The translations under genes and the position numbers were made by a program. Of a stretch of 64,000 nucleotides of DNA, positions 52,001 through 56,963 are shown piece by piece (position 1 is the stretch's first letter; the number at the start of each line of letters is the position of its first letter). Source of the DNA: Owenia fusiformis (taxonomy: Eukaryota > Annelida > Polychaeta > Sabellida > Oweniidae); the NCBI GenBank assembly GCA_903813345.2, contig CAIIXF020000007.1, forward strand, positions 20,635,564 through 20,699,563, written 5' to 3'. A model generated the notes under the pieces. The model did not search any database. It was not told where the DNA came from and worked only from the letters and a program-made list of their open reading frames with translations.

Positions 52001-54942
52001 TGCCCTCTCTTCCATATGATTCTCTCACATAGACTTAAAGGAAAAGATCTAACATGTTAAATGGCAAGCCCTTACCTTTGCAGTCATGCCCTCTCTTCCA
52101 TATGATTCTCTCACATAGACTAAAAGGAAAAGATGTAACATGTTAAATGGCAAGCCCTTACCTTTGCAGGCATGCCCTCTCTTCCATATGATTCTCTCAC
52201 ATAGACTTAAAGGAAAAGATCTAACATGTTAAATGGCAAGCCCTTACCTTTGCAGGCATGCCCTCTCTTCCATATGATTCTCTCACATAGCTCACAGTTC
52301 CTGGGTTGCTTGAAACTTTTAGACCTAAACCTGTGGTAGCCACTCTCAAATTCTACAGGCTGGAAGTAGAAATTACACACAAGTTAAGGCTTATATATGA
52401 CAGGGCTTTCACCACATTGAAATCTCTGAGGCGAAGCACCTCCATGACATAAAATTGCTCATCCAATATTTTTATTTGCTCCCTAAAATCTTACATAAAG
52501 ACAATAAAAATCCTTAAGATGTTGCATGAAAAAGTTAAAAAATCCTAAAATGTTGCACTAAGAGTTCCAAAAACCTAAAAAAATCTATAAAAATTACCCC
52601 AAAAATTTATCTTTTATATTAGATCCGGAAAACAGCTTTTTAATATCCACTGGATAAACTAGCCAAAACCAGACTATTGAAAAGGGTACAAATGAGAGTT
52701 ATCTGGACCTTCCAAAGAATCAGAAAATGAGGTTAAGGATATATAGCTATGGAAGGGACCACCTACTTTTTGGATAACATGAAGGATATAACTTAGATTT
52801 CATGATTACTTATTCTGATTAGATAAAGGCAAAATCAAATAAATATCTCTGATATAAAGAGTATAAAACCATAACATAGCCAAGGTCTTGTAAAGGGTAA
52901 GGATGACAACCTATATTTTATAAATATGGTTTACTGAAGGCAGACAGAGTCTCTGAGGGAACACTATATGTCTCCTCATCATATCTTAAGAACTGTCTGA
53001 TAGTATTGTACAAAGGAAGAATACATATAATTACAAATGCCATTTCATTATAATTATAGAGTTCAAGAATATGTCCTTGCCATTATTTCAAGACTCCATA
53101 TTCTAAACGTATCTATCTAGTCATTATCTATTTTAGTTTTAGGTTTTGACCCTAGGCCAGGTTATGATTTGACCCACAGATATGATTTGTCCCAAAGATT
53201 ACAATTTGATCCATGGGTTTAGACTATTTAGATTCCCAAGCTATACTTCACATTTCTCCTTGGGGAGAAGTCTCCTTCCTTTCTATGTAGTCTCCTTCAT
53301 AATCACCAACAGATAAGAGAATCATAAATAATATAGAGTATCATAGACACGCATCTAACTTTTTTTAAATTTTGCATCCAATCTTTAATTCAAGGATGAG
53401 GTTCATTCCTTGGATAAAAAAACTTGATAACTTAGCAAGGTTAATTACTTTGGGAAGACATTAGCCTACACTTAAAGAAATTATCCCAACTCTAAAAAGT
53501 CCTCCATAATCAAAGAACTTTATATTAAAAGACTGAATCTGAAATAAATAATTATATATATTTACACAAAAAATCTCATATAAAGATAGTTTCTAGATGC
53601 AAAATGTAACATGCTATGATTTGTACACATAATATCTTGAAACCACTGTTTAACCAGCAAATTCCTTCATACAGTTACATGAAACACCTTGATGGTGTAA
53701 GATTCACTGATCTTTATCAAGCTCTCCAATCTCAAAAAAACAAACTCAACACAAACTGCATGGAATATTCTTTGTTGAATAAACTTGCTGGTGTTGTATT
53801 AAATCCATGTCCCTACTCCATTCCCTGCATCCCTATATTCCCTATGTTTCTCTATTTGCTGCATCAATCAATTCCCTGCATTCCTCCATTCCATGTGTCA
53901 TTTTATTCCCTGTGTCACTCCATCCCCTTTGTCACTCCATTCCTTGATTCCATGTGTCAATCCATTCCCTGCATCCCCCCATTCCCTGTGCCACGCCATT
54001 CCCTGTGTCACTCCATCACATGTGTCACTCCATTCCCTGTATCCCTCCATTTCCAGTGTCACTCCATTCCCTGCATCCCCCCATTCTCTATGCCACTTCA
54101 TTCCCTGTGTCACTTCATTCTATGCGTCACTCCATTCCCTGCATCCCTCCATTCCCTGTGTCACTCCACTGGCGGATTAGGGGGGGGGGCCCAGGGGCCC
54201 GGGCCCCCCCCCCTTGGGTGGGCCCAGAAAAAAAAAATTGGGCCCAAAATTTTTTTTGGGCCAAACAAGGCCTTCAGGCCCCAAAAAGTGGGCCTTTTTG
54301 GTCATTACTGGGCCTTTTAAGGCCTTATTTGTTAATTTCAGGCCAAATTTTGAAGAAAATGGGCCTCAAAATTTCAAAATTTGGGCCCACTTTTGGATTT
54401 TAGGGGCCCAAAATTTTTTTCCGCGCAAGCGCGGACGTTTTTTCTCTGATCTCAAATTTGGGCCCCCCCCCCTTGTTGGTTCCTGGATCCGCCCCTGCAC
54501 TCCATTCCCTGTGTCACTTCATCCCATGTGCCACTCCATTCCATATGTCACTCCATTCTCTGCATTCCCTGCAGCCATTCCCTGTCACTCCATTCCCTGC
54601 ATCCCTTCATTCCCTGTGGCACTCCATTCCCTGTGTCACTCCATCACACATGGCACTCCATTCCCTGTGCTACTCCTTCTCTGTACATTTCCATTCCCTG
54701 CATCCCTTCATTCCCTGTGGCACTCCATTCCCTGTGTCACTCCATCACACATGGCACTCCATTCCCTGTGCTACTCCTTCTCTGTACATTTCCATTCCCT
54801 GCATCACTCATTTTGCATTAGTCTGCATCCAGCACCCCTTCTTTCCCTCCCAAACATGATATCAAGGAGATTGTGTGGGGCAGACACTTAGACTCACCGG
54901 CATTGCAAATGTGCACAAACCGCAACTCTTACAGAGAGACAT
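7003..54942 (-). CDS. Tensin homologue, N-terminal half (12 phase-matched exons)
   Basis: Exons in transcript order: 54898-54942, 52248-52359, 51361-51398, 33951-33989, 26096-26160, 19036-19094, 18433-18581, 14941-15128, 14021-14104, 13235-13408, 12778-12974 and 7003-7068. Together they give 1216 coding bases in one open frame (about 405 residues), with every intron phase matching. Predicted layout: C1 zinc finger at residues 24-70, linker 71-109, PTEN/tensin phosphatase domain about 110-265, and C2 domain about 266-400. Tensins are focal-adhesion adaptors linking integrin tails to actin; their SH2 and PTB domains should lie beyond the left edge. The C1-PTP-C2 order is that of vertebrate TNS2. 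The P-loop [10 protein letters not shown] keeps the catalytic Cys (209) and Arg (215), while the WPD loop reads WPE. Tandem repeats sit on several of its splice junctions. Confidence 0.95.
7069..8903. other. Tensin intron, part
   Basis: AT-rich intron sequence in which I recognise no gene or bounded element. Confidence 0.5.
8904..10905. mobile_element. 2-kb foldback DNA transposon
   Basis: The ends are degenerate inverted repeats: CATAGCCGTAGGCAG on the left, and CTGGCTACGCCACTG on the right, whose complement is CAGTGGCGTAGCCAG. Each is flanked by ATCTT (8899-8903 and 10906-10910), a 5-bp candidate target duplication. Inside, long stretches are inverted copies: 9240-9400 matches the complement of 10140-10275, and 9475-9530 matches the complement of 9970-10030 (GACGTCCC-type motifs). 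No transposase is recognised; the 91-codon ORF at 10327-10602 resembles nothing I know. The short target site and GGCGTAGCCAG end suggest a hAT-related element, but that is tentative. Confidence 0.7.
11414..12507. mobile_element. Mariner-like element with long TIRs
   Basis: It is bounded by near-perfect inverted repeats starting CGAGGGGTGATCCAAAAGTC, each next to a TA (11412-11413 and 12508-12509), as in the Tc1/mariner group. Similarity between arms continues inward for at least 200 bp, including a pair around 11580-11625 and 12315-12350 with the CACCCGGAACGGTATT motif. The interior has a 101-codon ORF (11742-12047) with no transposase motif I can see, so the element looks non-autonomous. 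Confidence 0.8.
12778..12974 (-). CDS. Tensin exon 11, C2 domain
   Basis: Acceptor TTTTCTAG, donor GTAAGAA. It is 197 nt, phase 2 in, phase 1 out. Motifs shared with vertebrate tensin C2 domains include [22 protein letters not shown] and the helix ELDDA. It joins exon 10 through a split TAC (Tyr) codon to give TSGVYNV, as in known tensins. Confidence 0.95.
13074..13108 (-). repeat. Duplicated copy of the exon 10 splice donor
   Basis: The 28 bases ending at 13108 match 26 of 28 bases at the true exon 10 donor (around 13214-13241), including GGGTTTAGTGAGT. A decoy GTGAGT donor therefore lies 133 bp inside intron 10. Confidence 0.7.
13235..13408 (-). CDS. Tensin exon 10, PTP to C2 transition
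   Basis: Acceptor GTTTTCCAG; donor TTTA/GTGAGT. It is 174 nt, phase 2 in and out. It contains [36 protein letters not shown] and [10 protein letters not shown], all hallmark tensin segments. GTTTAG four bases upstream of the chosen donor also begins with GT, but only the GTGAGT site restores the conserved Tyr and the frame. Confidence 0.97.
14021..14104 (-). CDS. Tensin exon 9, PTP domain
   Basis: Acceptor TTATATTATAG, donor AAAAG/GTTGGT. It is 84 nt, phase 2 in and out. It reads [14 protein letters not shown] and QPSQK, the conserved helix after the tensin P-loop. The AG at the donor plus A from exon 10 makes the expected Arg. Confidence 0.96.
14225..14275. repeat. Short tandem repeat
   Basis: About three copies of a 19-base unit (AATAAATACTGTATATAAC) in intron 8. 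Confidence 0.6.
14708..14932. mobile_element. MITE ending near the exon 8 donor
   Basis: An inverted-repeat element of about 220 bp. The left arm (TGTCCAAATATCAAAAGTTG) matches the complement of the right arm ending in ATGCACC. A second copy lies at 29235-29446. Shared internal motifs include TTTTTAAATGTTGA and CCCTCCCC-TAACGAAACTAAC. Its right end stops about 9 bases from the exon 8 splice donor. Confidence 0.6.
14941..15128 (-). CDS. Tensin exon 8, phosphatase active-site exon
   Basis: Acceptor TGTTTGTTTCAG, donor GTAAGCAT. It is 188 nt, phase 0 in, phase 2 out. It reads [47 protein letters not shown] and [10 protein letters not shown]. This is the tensin/PTEN active-site block. The P-loop has Cys and Arg in HC-X5-R form, whereas vertebrate TNS1 has Asn for Cys. 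The general-acid loop is WPE, as in TNS2. The acceptor side overlaps the 54-bp tandem array. Confidence 0.98.
15115..15512. repeat. 54-bp tandem array spanning the exon 8 acceptor
   Basis: Seven units, with landmark AACAAACATG at 15133, 15187, 15241, 15295, 15349, 15404 (there AACAAAGACA) and 15458, plus a decayed partial unit near 15511. The first unit contains the real acceptor and the first exon bases. Middle units have lost the acceptor AG. The unit at about 15458 keeps TTTGTTTCAG/GTCC on the minus strand. Since 54 is divisible by 3, spurious ORFs run through the array. Confidence 0.9.
15513..17210. other. Tensin intron 7, part
   Basis: AT-rich intron with only short ORFs; no gene recognised. 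Confidence 0.5.
17211..17344. mobile_element. MITE family GGTGGTGACAT, copy 1
   Basis: Starts GGCATTAACAT, has ATGTCACCA near the left end and TGGTGGTGACAT at the right, with conserved internal CCATTTGTTACAGATGCC and AGTTGGAGACTATAACAATA. About 130 bp and non-coding. Five more copies lie in the window. Confidence 0.7.
17345..18432. other. Tensin intron 7, part
   Basis: AT-rich sequence without a recognised gene. It includes a small two-copy repeat (CCTTCCATATATCAATTCAG) near 18194-18232. Confidence 0.5.
18433..18581 (-). CDS. Tensin exon 7, start of PTP domain
   Basis: Acceptor GTTCTTGCAG, donor CAG/GTACATG. It is 149 nt, phase 1 in, phase 0 out. It reads [19 protein letters not shown] and [20 protein letters not shown], matching the tensin segment RSNLREVAQMLKSKHG-x-NY-LFNLSERR. 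Intron 7 opens with GTACATGAT, which by chance reads V-H-D like the next exon. Confidence 0.97.
18851..18975. mobile_element. MITE family GGTGGTGACAT, copy 2
   Basis: Same layout as copy 1. It lies in the 454-bp intron 6 and fills about a quarter of it; the right end is decayed to GTGGTGGCAT. Confidence 0.65.
19036..19094 (-). CDS. Tensin exon 6, entry to PTP domain
   Basis: Acceptor TTACCTTGCAG, donor ATTG/GTGAG. It is 59 nt, phase 2 in, phase 1 out. It reads [19 protein letters not shown], matching the tensin signature L-D-L-x-Y-V-T-E-R-I-I. The internal Met before DLTYITER could start a short isoform lacking C1. Confidence 0.96.
19329..19450. repeat. Decayed ~50-bp tandem repeat
   Basis: About 2.5 units of AATACGCTCCAATACAATTTTTTCC-type sequence in intron 5. 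Confidence 0.5.
20451..20821. mobile_element. hAT-type MITE with 8-bp target duplication
   Basis: Ends are TAGAGATGTC and GACACCTCTA. They are flanked by ATAGGCGT (20443-20450) and ATAGGGGT (20822-20829), an 8-bp duplication with one mismatch. Subterminal repeats of CGGAACGGTTCGG on the left and TTCCGGAACCGAACC on the right resemble transposase-binding arrays. It is non-coding. Confidence 0.75.
20830..21055. repeat. Dispersed repeat related to 59882-60085
   Basis: Ends in CCCTGACTGAAAGCTGGCTATGCCC. The same sequence appears inverted near 59885 (GGCGTAGTCAGCTTTCAGTC). The shared interior includes AGAGCTTTAAAATGCTTTT. Confidence 0.6.
21056..23017. other. Tensin intron 5, part
   Basis: AT-rich intron; nothing recognised. 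Confidence 0.5.
23018..23148. mobile_element. MITE family GGTGGTGACAT, copy 3
   Basis: GCATTAATATGCAAATTGTC at the left and ACTTGTGGTGGTGACAT at the right, with the conserved CATTTGTTACAGATGC inside. Confidence 0.7.
23149..25197. other. Tensin intron 5, part
   Basis: AT-rich intron; no gene or bounded element recognised. Confidence 0.5.
25198..25460 (-). promoter_or_regulatory. Possible internal promoter and 5' UTR exon
   Basis: Two CCAAT boxes in opposite orientation (AACCAATCAGCG near 25327, TGATTGGCTC near 25443) flank a CRE-like TGATGTCA near 25384. About 130 bp downstream on the minus strand is a strong donor, CACAGG/GTAAGAAC, at 25197/25198. A transcript starting here would splice to exon 6 and could start at its internal Met, giving a tensin without C1. 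No TATA box is evident. This is inference from motifs. Confidence 0.25.
26096..26160 (-). CDS. Tensin exon 5, linker between C1 and PTP
   Basis: Acceptor GTGTTTCAG, donor CCA/GTAAGTAC. It is 65 nt, phase 0 in, phase 2 out. It reads [20 protein letters not shown], then Asn and a split Gln codon completed by exon 6. It is low complexity, with no domain. Phase agreement with exons 4 and 6 supports it. Confidence 0.85.
26196..26490. repeat. ~50-bp tandem repeat beside exon 5
   Basis: Five to six units with landmark ACAGTAAAACAATATGA at about 26275, 26326, 26372, 26422 and 26472 (46-51 bp apart). It begins about 35 bp from the exon 5 acceptor but does not include it. Confidence 0.8.
26491..29234. 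other. Tensin intron 4, part
   Basis: AT-rich. A decayed transposon end (GCAACACCTCTAATAATGAC near 27164) resembles hAT termini. No gene recognised. Confidence 0.4.
29235..29446. mobile_element. MITE, second copy of the 14708 family
   Basis: GGATGGTGTC on the left and ACACCATCC on the right, sharing internal TTTTTTAAATGTTGATATTT and CCCCTCCCCGTAACGAAACT with the copy beside exon 8. Confidence 0.65.
29447..32590. other. Tensin intron 4, part
   Basis: No gene seen. A fragment near 30530-30590 (ACAGTAAAACCTTTCTTAGT) is a pogo-like end. An AT-rich palindromic patch lies near 31890-31950. Confidence 0.4.
32591..33950. repeat. 77-bp tandem array carrying the exon 4 donor
   Basis: Units with landmark TTACCAGGTCATAGCTTGCA recur at 32791, 32868, 32945, 33022, 33100 and so on to 33868, every 76-78 bp, then the true exon end at 33947. 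That gives about 15 intronic copies. Each contains the last 14-15 bases of exon 4 plus its GTAAGT donor on the minus strand. One copy near 33176 has lost the donor and one near 33406 has GTAAAT. Left of 32790 the array decays into shorter GAGGCTTTAAACAATGTA units. Confidence 0.95.
33951..33989 (-). CDS. Tensin exon 4, end of C1 domain
   Basis: A 39-nt microexon, phase 0 both sides, with acceptor GTCTTTTTTCAG and donor CTG/GTAAGT. It encodes [13 protein letters not shown], giving the last zinc-ligand Cys of C1 (C-X7-C across the exon 3 junction). Its 3' half and donor are the seed of the 77-bp array. Confidence 0.93.
33990..34549. other. Tensin intron 3, start
   Basis: AT-rich; nothing recognised. 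Confidence 0.5.
34550..34636. mobile_element. MITE family GGTGGTGACAT, copy 4 (5'-truncated)
   Basis: Keeps CACCGACCACCAAACAC, AGTTGGAGACTATAACAATA and the right end TTGTTGTGACAT; the left end is missing or decayed. Confidence 0.55.
34637..35635. other. Tensin intron 3, part
   Basis: AT-rich; nothing recognised. Confidence 0.5.
35638..35813. mobile_element. Pogo-like MITE
   Basis: CAGTAAAACCTG at the left and CAGGTTTTACTG at the right form perfect 12-bp inverted termini, each beside a TA (35636-35637 and 35814-35815). The interior has GTGAACACC motifs. It is 176 bp and non-coding. Confidence 0.8.
36213..36381. mobile_element. Pogo-like MITE, decayed
   Basis: The left end ATGGTAAAACATGTGAAAGT and right end ACTTTACAGGTTTTACTGA are imperfect inverted repeats related to the element at 35638. 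Confidence 0.5.
36885..37010. mobile_element. MITE family GGTGGTGACAT, copy 5
   Basis: GACATTAACATGCTAAATGT and AAAGTTGGAGACTACAATAA, with a decayed right terminus. Confidence 0.6.
37645..37738. repeat. 32-bp palindromic tandem repeat
   Basis: Three near-identical units. Each contains GCACAATCATATTTTGGTTGTGC, written here as arms GCACAA and TTGTGC around an 11-base loop. Confidence 0.85.
37739..40259. other. Tensin intron 3, part
   Basis: No gene seen; a C10 run at 39219 and a C9 run near 39770 are the only notable features. Confidence 0.45.
40260..40595. promoter_or_regulatory. Promoter-like cluster of CCAAT boxes and a YY1-like site
   Basis: CCAAT boxes occur at about 40362 (GATCCAATCC), 40523 (TACCAATCG) and 40567 (GACCAATCAA). 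A YY1-like CAAAATGGCGG lies near 40279, and the stretch at 40523-40560 is locally GC-rich. It could drive minus-strand transcripts that skip the C1 exons, or a plus-strand transcript. I found no convincing first exon next to it. Inference from motifs only. Confidence 0.25.
41184..41319. mobile_element. Orphan mariner right terminal repeat
   Basis: Matches the complement of the outer ~130 bp of the TIR at 42380, from TGTATCACTGGTAGGAAAATC through GCGTCCATTACTTATTGATC to CATCCCTCG followed by TA. No body is attached to its left. Confidence 0.75.
42380..43330. mobile_element. Decayed mariner element, right end truncated
   Basis: The left terminal repeat starts CGAGGGGTGATCAATAAGTA and runs about 210 bp. 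The inner part (42509-42590, with CCTTATTTCCGTGAAGGAGG) is matched in inverse at 43258-43330. The outer 128 bp of the right repeat is absent here. The body holds a transposase relic. Confidence 0.8.
42789..43118 (-). pseudogene. Mariner transposase C-terminal relic
   Basis: 109 codons on the minus strand with mariner catalytic-core features: [12 protein letters not shown] (family HxDNAPxH) and [13 protein letters not shown] (family YSPDLxPxDxxLF). The catalytic Asp of the first motif is Asn here, and its spacing to the Asp of CPDL is shorter than the usual 34 residues. Only the last third of the protein is present, so it cannot be active. Confidence 0.8.
43377..43474. mobile_element. MITE family GGTGGTGACAT, copy 6
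   Basis: GGCATCAACATGCAAAATGC, CCACCTGTCATTTGTTACA and the right end CTCGCGGTGGTGACAT, with an internal deletion. It lies just outside the truncated mariner. Confidence 0.65.
43635..43844 (-). CDS. Candidate alternative first exon of tensin (SP-repeat N terminus)
   Basis: A 210-nt minus-strand segment opening with ATG at 43844 and ending exactly in phase 0 at CAG/GTATGG. It reads [18 protein letters not shown] and then five 7-residue repeats ([34 protein letters not shown]), a basic patch KPFKRRSSK and SQVQ. It can splice in frame to exon 4, giving a tensin without the C1 zinc core. An in-frame TAG precedes the ATG, and CTACAGTAG could also be an acceptor, making it a phase 0-0 cassette exon that would break C1. 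The Ser-Pro sites suit proline-directed kinases. Composition and the exact phase fit suggest it is real; no transcript proof. Confidence 0.5.
43875..44350. repeat. ~21-bp minisatellite upstream of the alternative exon
   Basis: Degenerate units of ATATGCATGGAGCTTAATCC, about 12 in 43875-44110 and looser ones to 44350. It lies where a promoter for the alternative exon would be. Confidence 0.75.
44351..44799. other. Tensin intron 3, part
   Basis: AT-rich; nothing recognised. Confidence 0.5.
44800..45450. repeat. Minisatellite with 135-bp higher-order repeat
   Basis: The basic unit is 17-19 bp, ATGACACTCTACCCA. A higher-order unit of exactly 135 bp recurs with landmark AACTATAATCCAACTGATGA at 44921, 45056 and 45191; the third unit is partial. 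Confidence 0.9.
45451..49440. other. Tensin intron 3, part
   Basis: About 4 kb of AT-rich intron with no splice-bounded coding segment or transposon end that I can support. Confidence 0.45.
49441..49675. repeat. ~18-bp minisatellite
   Basis: About twelve units of AATGTCAATGTTGTACAA with small variations; it creates spurious Tyr/Asn/Cys-rich ORFs on both strands. Confidence 0.9.
50040..50263. mobile_element. GGGCC-rich MITE, copy 2
   Basis: Shares GTGGGCCTTTTGGGCATTAC and TGGGCCTTATTTTC-type motifs and the end GATCTGCCCCTG with the element at 54168-54497. Its left boundary is uncertain. Confidence 0.55.
50342..51217. mobile_element. hAT-like non-autonomous element
   Basis: Termini CAGTGTTCGCG and CGCGAACACTG form an 11-bp inverted repeat. 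Flanks read TCTCAG (50336-50341) and TCTCAGTA (51218-51225), as expected for an 8-bp target site with a 2-bp loss on one side. Internal arms carry GAGTCCCAGGGACGCAA and TGCGTCCTGGGGACGTAA. No transposase seen. Confidence 0.7.
51361..51398 (-). CDS. Tensin exon 3, C1 domain microexon
   Basis: 38 nt, acceptor TTATATTTCAG, donor GAG/GTAAGTC. Phase 1 in, phase 0 out. After the split Ala codon it encodes [12 protein letters not shown], giving zinc ligands Cys54, His59 and Cys62 in C-X4-H-X2-C spacing. It is too short to detect without the zinc-ligand pattern. Confidence 0.93.
51775..52290. repeat. 86-bp tandem array carrying the exon 2 donor
   Basis: Six units starting at 51775, 51861, 51947, 52033, 52119 and 52205, exactly 86 bp each; the leftmost is the most diverged. 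The unit at 52205-52290 contains the true exon 2 end (52248 upward) and its GTAAGG donor. The other five repeat the last 43 bases of the exon with an intact donor. Confidence 0.97.
52248..52359 (-). CDS. Tensin exon 2, C1 domain
   Basis: Acceptor TTTCTACTTCCAG, donor AAAG/GTAAGGG. It is 112 nt, phase 0 in, phase 1 out. It encodes [19 protein letters not shown], then [18 protein letters not shown], with ligands His24, Cys37, Cys40 and Cys51. Across exons 2-4 the pattern is H-X12-C-X2-C-X10-C-X2-C-X4-H-X2-C-X7-C, the C1 spacing seen in vertebrate TNS2. Vertebrate TNS1 commonly lacks this domain. Confidence 0.95.
52360..53800. other. Tensin intron 1, part
   Basis: AT-rich; no gene or bounded element recognised. 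Confidence 0.5.
53801..54167. repeat. CCATTCCCTG minisatellite, left part
   Basis: Units of 17-18 bp alternating CCATTCCCTGTGTCACT and CCATTCCCTGCATCCCT. The 100-230-residue ORFs across it are repeat artefacts. Confidence 0.9.
54168..54497. mobile_element. GGGCC-rich MITE inserted in the minisatellite
   Basis: CACTGGCGGATTAGGGG at the left, and a right end whose complement is CAGGGGCGGATCCAGG. It splits the minisatellite, so it inserted after the array formed. It contains a perfect hairpin CCGCGCAAGCGCGG (54421-54434). The target duplication is obscured by the repeated flanks. Confidence 0.75.
54498..54830. repeat. CCATTCCCTG minisatellite, right part
   Basis: Continuation of the array, including a larger unit of about 101 bp repeated from 54591 and 54692 (with TGTGCTACTCCTTCTCTGTA). 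Confidence 0.9.
54898..54942 (-). CDS. Candidate tensin start exon
   Basis: ATG at 54942 opens 15 codons, [15 protein letters not shown], ending in phase 0 at CCG/GTGAGTC, which fits exon 2 (phase 0 in). An in-frame TAA lies two codons upstream of the ATG, which supports this start. A possible acceptor (TTGGATTACAG) lies about 32 bp further upstream, so a non-coding exon could precede it. There is no CpG-rich promoter. The peptide shows no homology I recognise, so the call rests on phase, the stop and the donor. Confidence 0.5.
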
Positions 54943-55985
54943 TCTTTAGTAATCCATTAAGATTCCTGTAATCCAATTAAACCTCCTTTGCTCCATGATC
55001 ATTTCTTAATACATGTATTTTCAATTTAGATATAGTAATATCTTAATCCAAGTTCAGGGTTAGAAAATATGAGTAACACATATGAGGTGTGCCATATCCT
55101 GGATCTTTCACACTCTGTGTTTTAGTAAATCCTATAGGCATGGCGTACCCAGTGGGCGCATCCCATATTTATGTAACAGTGAATTGAATATGAATGGTGT
55201 CCCTGTGTTGTTCATAATTGACAATCACAGCTGACTGATGGGCAATCATGGTGTGCAGTGGATCAGTTAGCTCCCATAGTGACCATGTATAGGCCTCACT
55301 GCACATACTGACATCCATATATAAAATCTAATGTAAATGCACAGTTAAAATTTGCAAGAACTTTTGGCTTTATCTGCATTTTGTAACCACTCTTTTAGGT
55401 AAGGATTCTTTGATCCAACAGATAACCAATCAGACTCTGTAGTCAGACACATTTTCTGACAACATTTTCTATGTAATGAGTAGATAACATTCTTTTACAT
55501 TCAAACTCCAATAAAACTCGAGGAAGGCTACATTTGAGATGATTAAGATTTTATCAACACAAAACTTCAAAATCATTTTTCAAAGTGAGAGGGGAGAGAG
55601 ACTTGCCAATGGGTATTCAGGGTTATTTAACCCCTTTGGAATTTTTGATTTTAATTATTAGGCTTGAGGGACCATGTTTAATAGTACTAAAACTCTATTT
55701 TAATACACACATGGAATTGTATACATTCAGTATTGATATATCACCAGTTAGACCTTAGATCATATGTCCCCTAGAGTGAGTTTATAAATGATGGACATTC
55801 CGTTACAAATATGTCACATTTACTTGCTCGGTACATGACATTTTTCTTGAATTACAGTCATGTAAGATTCTTTTATATTTTATAATATCTACAGCATAAC
55901 ATCTCGTAGAGCTATAATTTAGTATAGGTAGACTCTGCTTAAATTCACATTTTGAAGGTTCATCAAATGACGTTTTTACTGACTT
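54943..55985. other. Upstream region of tensin
   Basis: AT-rich; no TATA or CpG-rich promoter recognised and no gene seen. Confidence 0.4.
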
Positions 55986-55993
55986 GCCACCAT

Positions 55994-56955
55994 CAGGGCA
56001 TGCCTTAAGCGTCGGACTGTCGGACTTGTCCGGTAGAATATTGATGGGACCGGTTAAAAATTAAAAACTGTCGGACATACTGACCGATACATACTAGTCA
56101 ACTGGAAATACGGCCTGGATATTTTGTCCGATACCTTGACACGACCCCTAAACTTAGCTGGGAGTGTGGCTGTTCATTCATCTTTACACGCCCCTTATAT
56201 TTAATTCAATATTAATTAATGGAGCCTACGTTTGTTAACTGTTCGACGATGATCCACAGGGGTCAGTGTCATTAATAGATCAGCCCTTACGTCACTGCAT
56301 ACATAATTAATCAGTATCACGTGAATATACGAATATATCCAAATATAGGTAACGGAAAGTAGCGAATGCTAATTTTACCCTAATTCAGGAACTATTTCTA
56401 TATCCGGTCAAGTTCGATGCATCCATTTGCAAAATTTGCGGCCAAACCTGGCGCCAAGCGGGGTTCTGAAGGTAAGTAGAATAGCTAGAAAGATTACTCA
56501 GTAATCCTAGATCATCTAGAACTATAATTTATGTCCCTTTTAAGCCATAAATTGCCGCAAAATGATAATTTCCAGTTTTAAAAATGGCGGTCGAAAAAGT
56601 TTCGTAATGAGTGCTTAGGTTATGAGTTTTATCACTCATTATATATATCCATGCGCCATAATGACTATGAATGAGCTTTACTACGATCAAATAATTTTTA
56701 CTACGATGTGATGTTTTTGTTTTTTCTGATTTATTTTAGTATACTGTAATAAATGAGCTTGATAAGTAGAATAAGGTGCTTTTTTTTACTTTAAGAGTTA
56801 TTTTCATTGACCAGCTAAATCTCTCAATGACCAGCAGGTTTTGGAGTGCTGCTGGTCATTGTGACCAGCTGATTTTATAGTTGACCACCTCGAATTTTAA
56901 TACTGCTGGTCATGATCGATGACCAGCAGGGAAATTTGGCTTAAGGCGTGCCCTG
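55994..56955. mobile_element. hAT element, non-autonomous, with perfect 8-bp target duplication
   Basis: Ends CAGGGCATGCCTTAAGC and GCTTAAGGCGTGCCCTG are inverted repeats (16 of 17 match), flanked by perfect GCCACCAT duplications (55986-55993 and 56956-56963). Subterminal arrays of GTCGGAC (left) and GACCAGC (right) look like transposase-binding sites. 962 bp. Confidence 0.92.
56415..56470 (+). CDS. Possible start exon inside the hAT element
   Basis: ATG at about 56417 reads MHPFAKFAAKPGAKRGSE and meets a strong donor, GAAG/GTAAGTAG, at about 56471. It may be the remnant first exon of the parent transposon's gene, or a promoter-exon module carried by the element. No downstream exon recognised. 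Confidence 0.4.
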
Positions 56956-56963
56956 GCCACCAT

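Noticed and set aside
53616-54891. ORFs of 95-234 codons on both strands
   Set aside because: They are translations of the CCATTCCCTG minisatellite and the inserted GGGCC-rich MITE.
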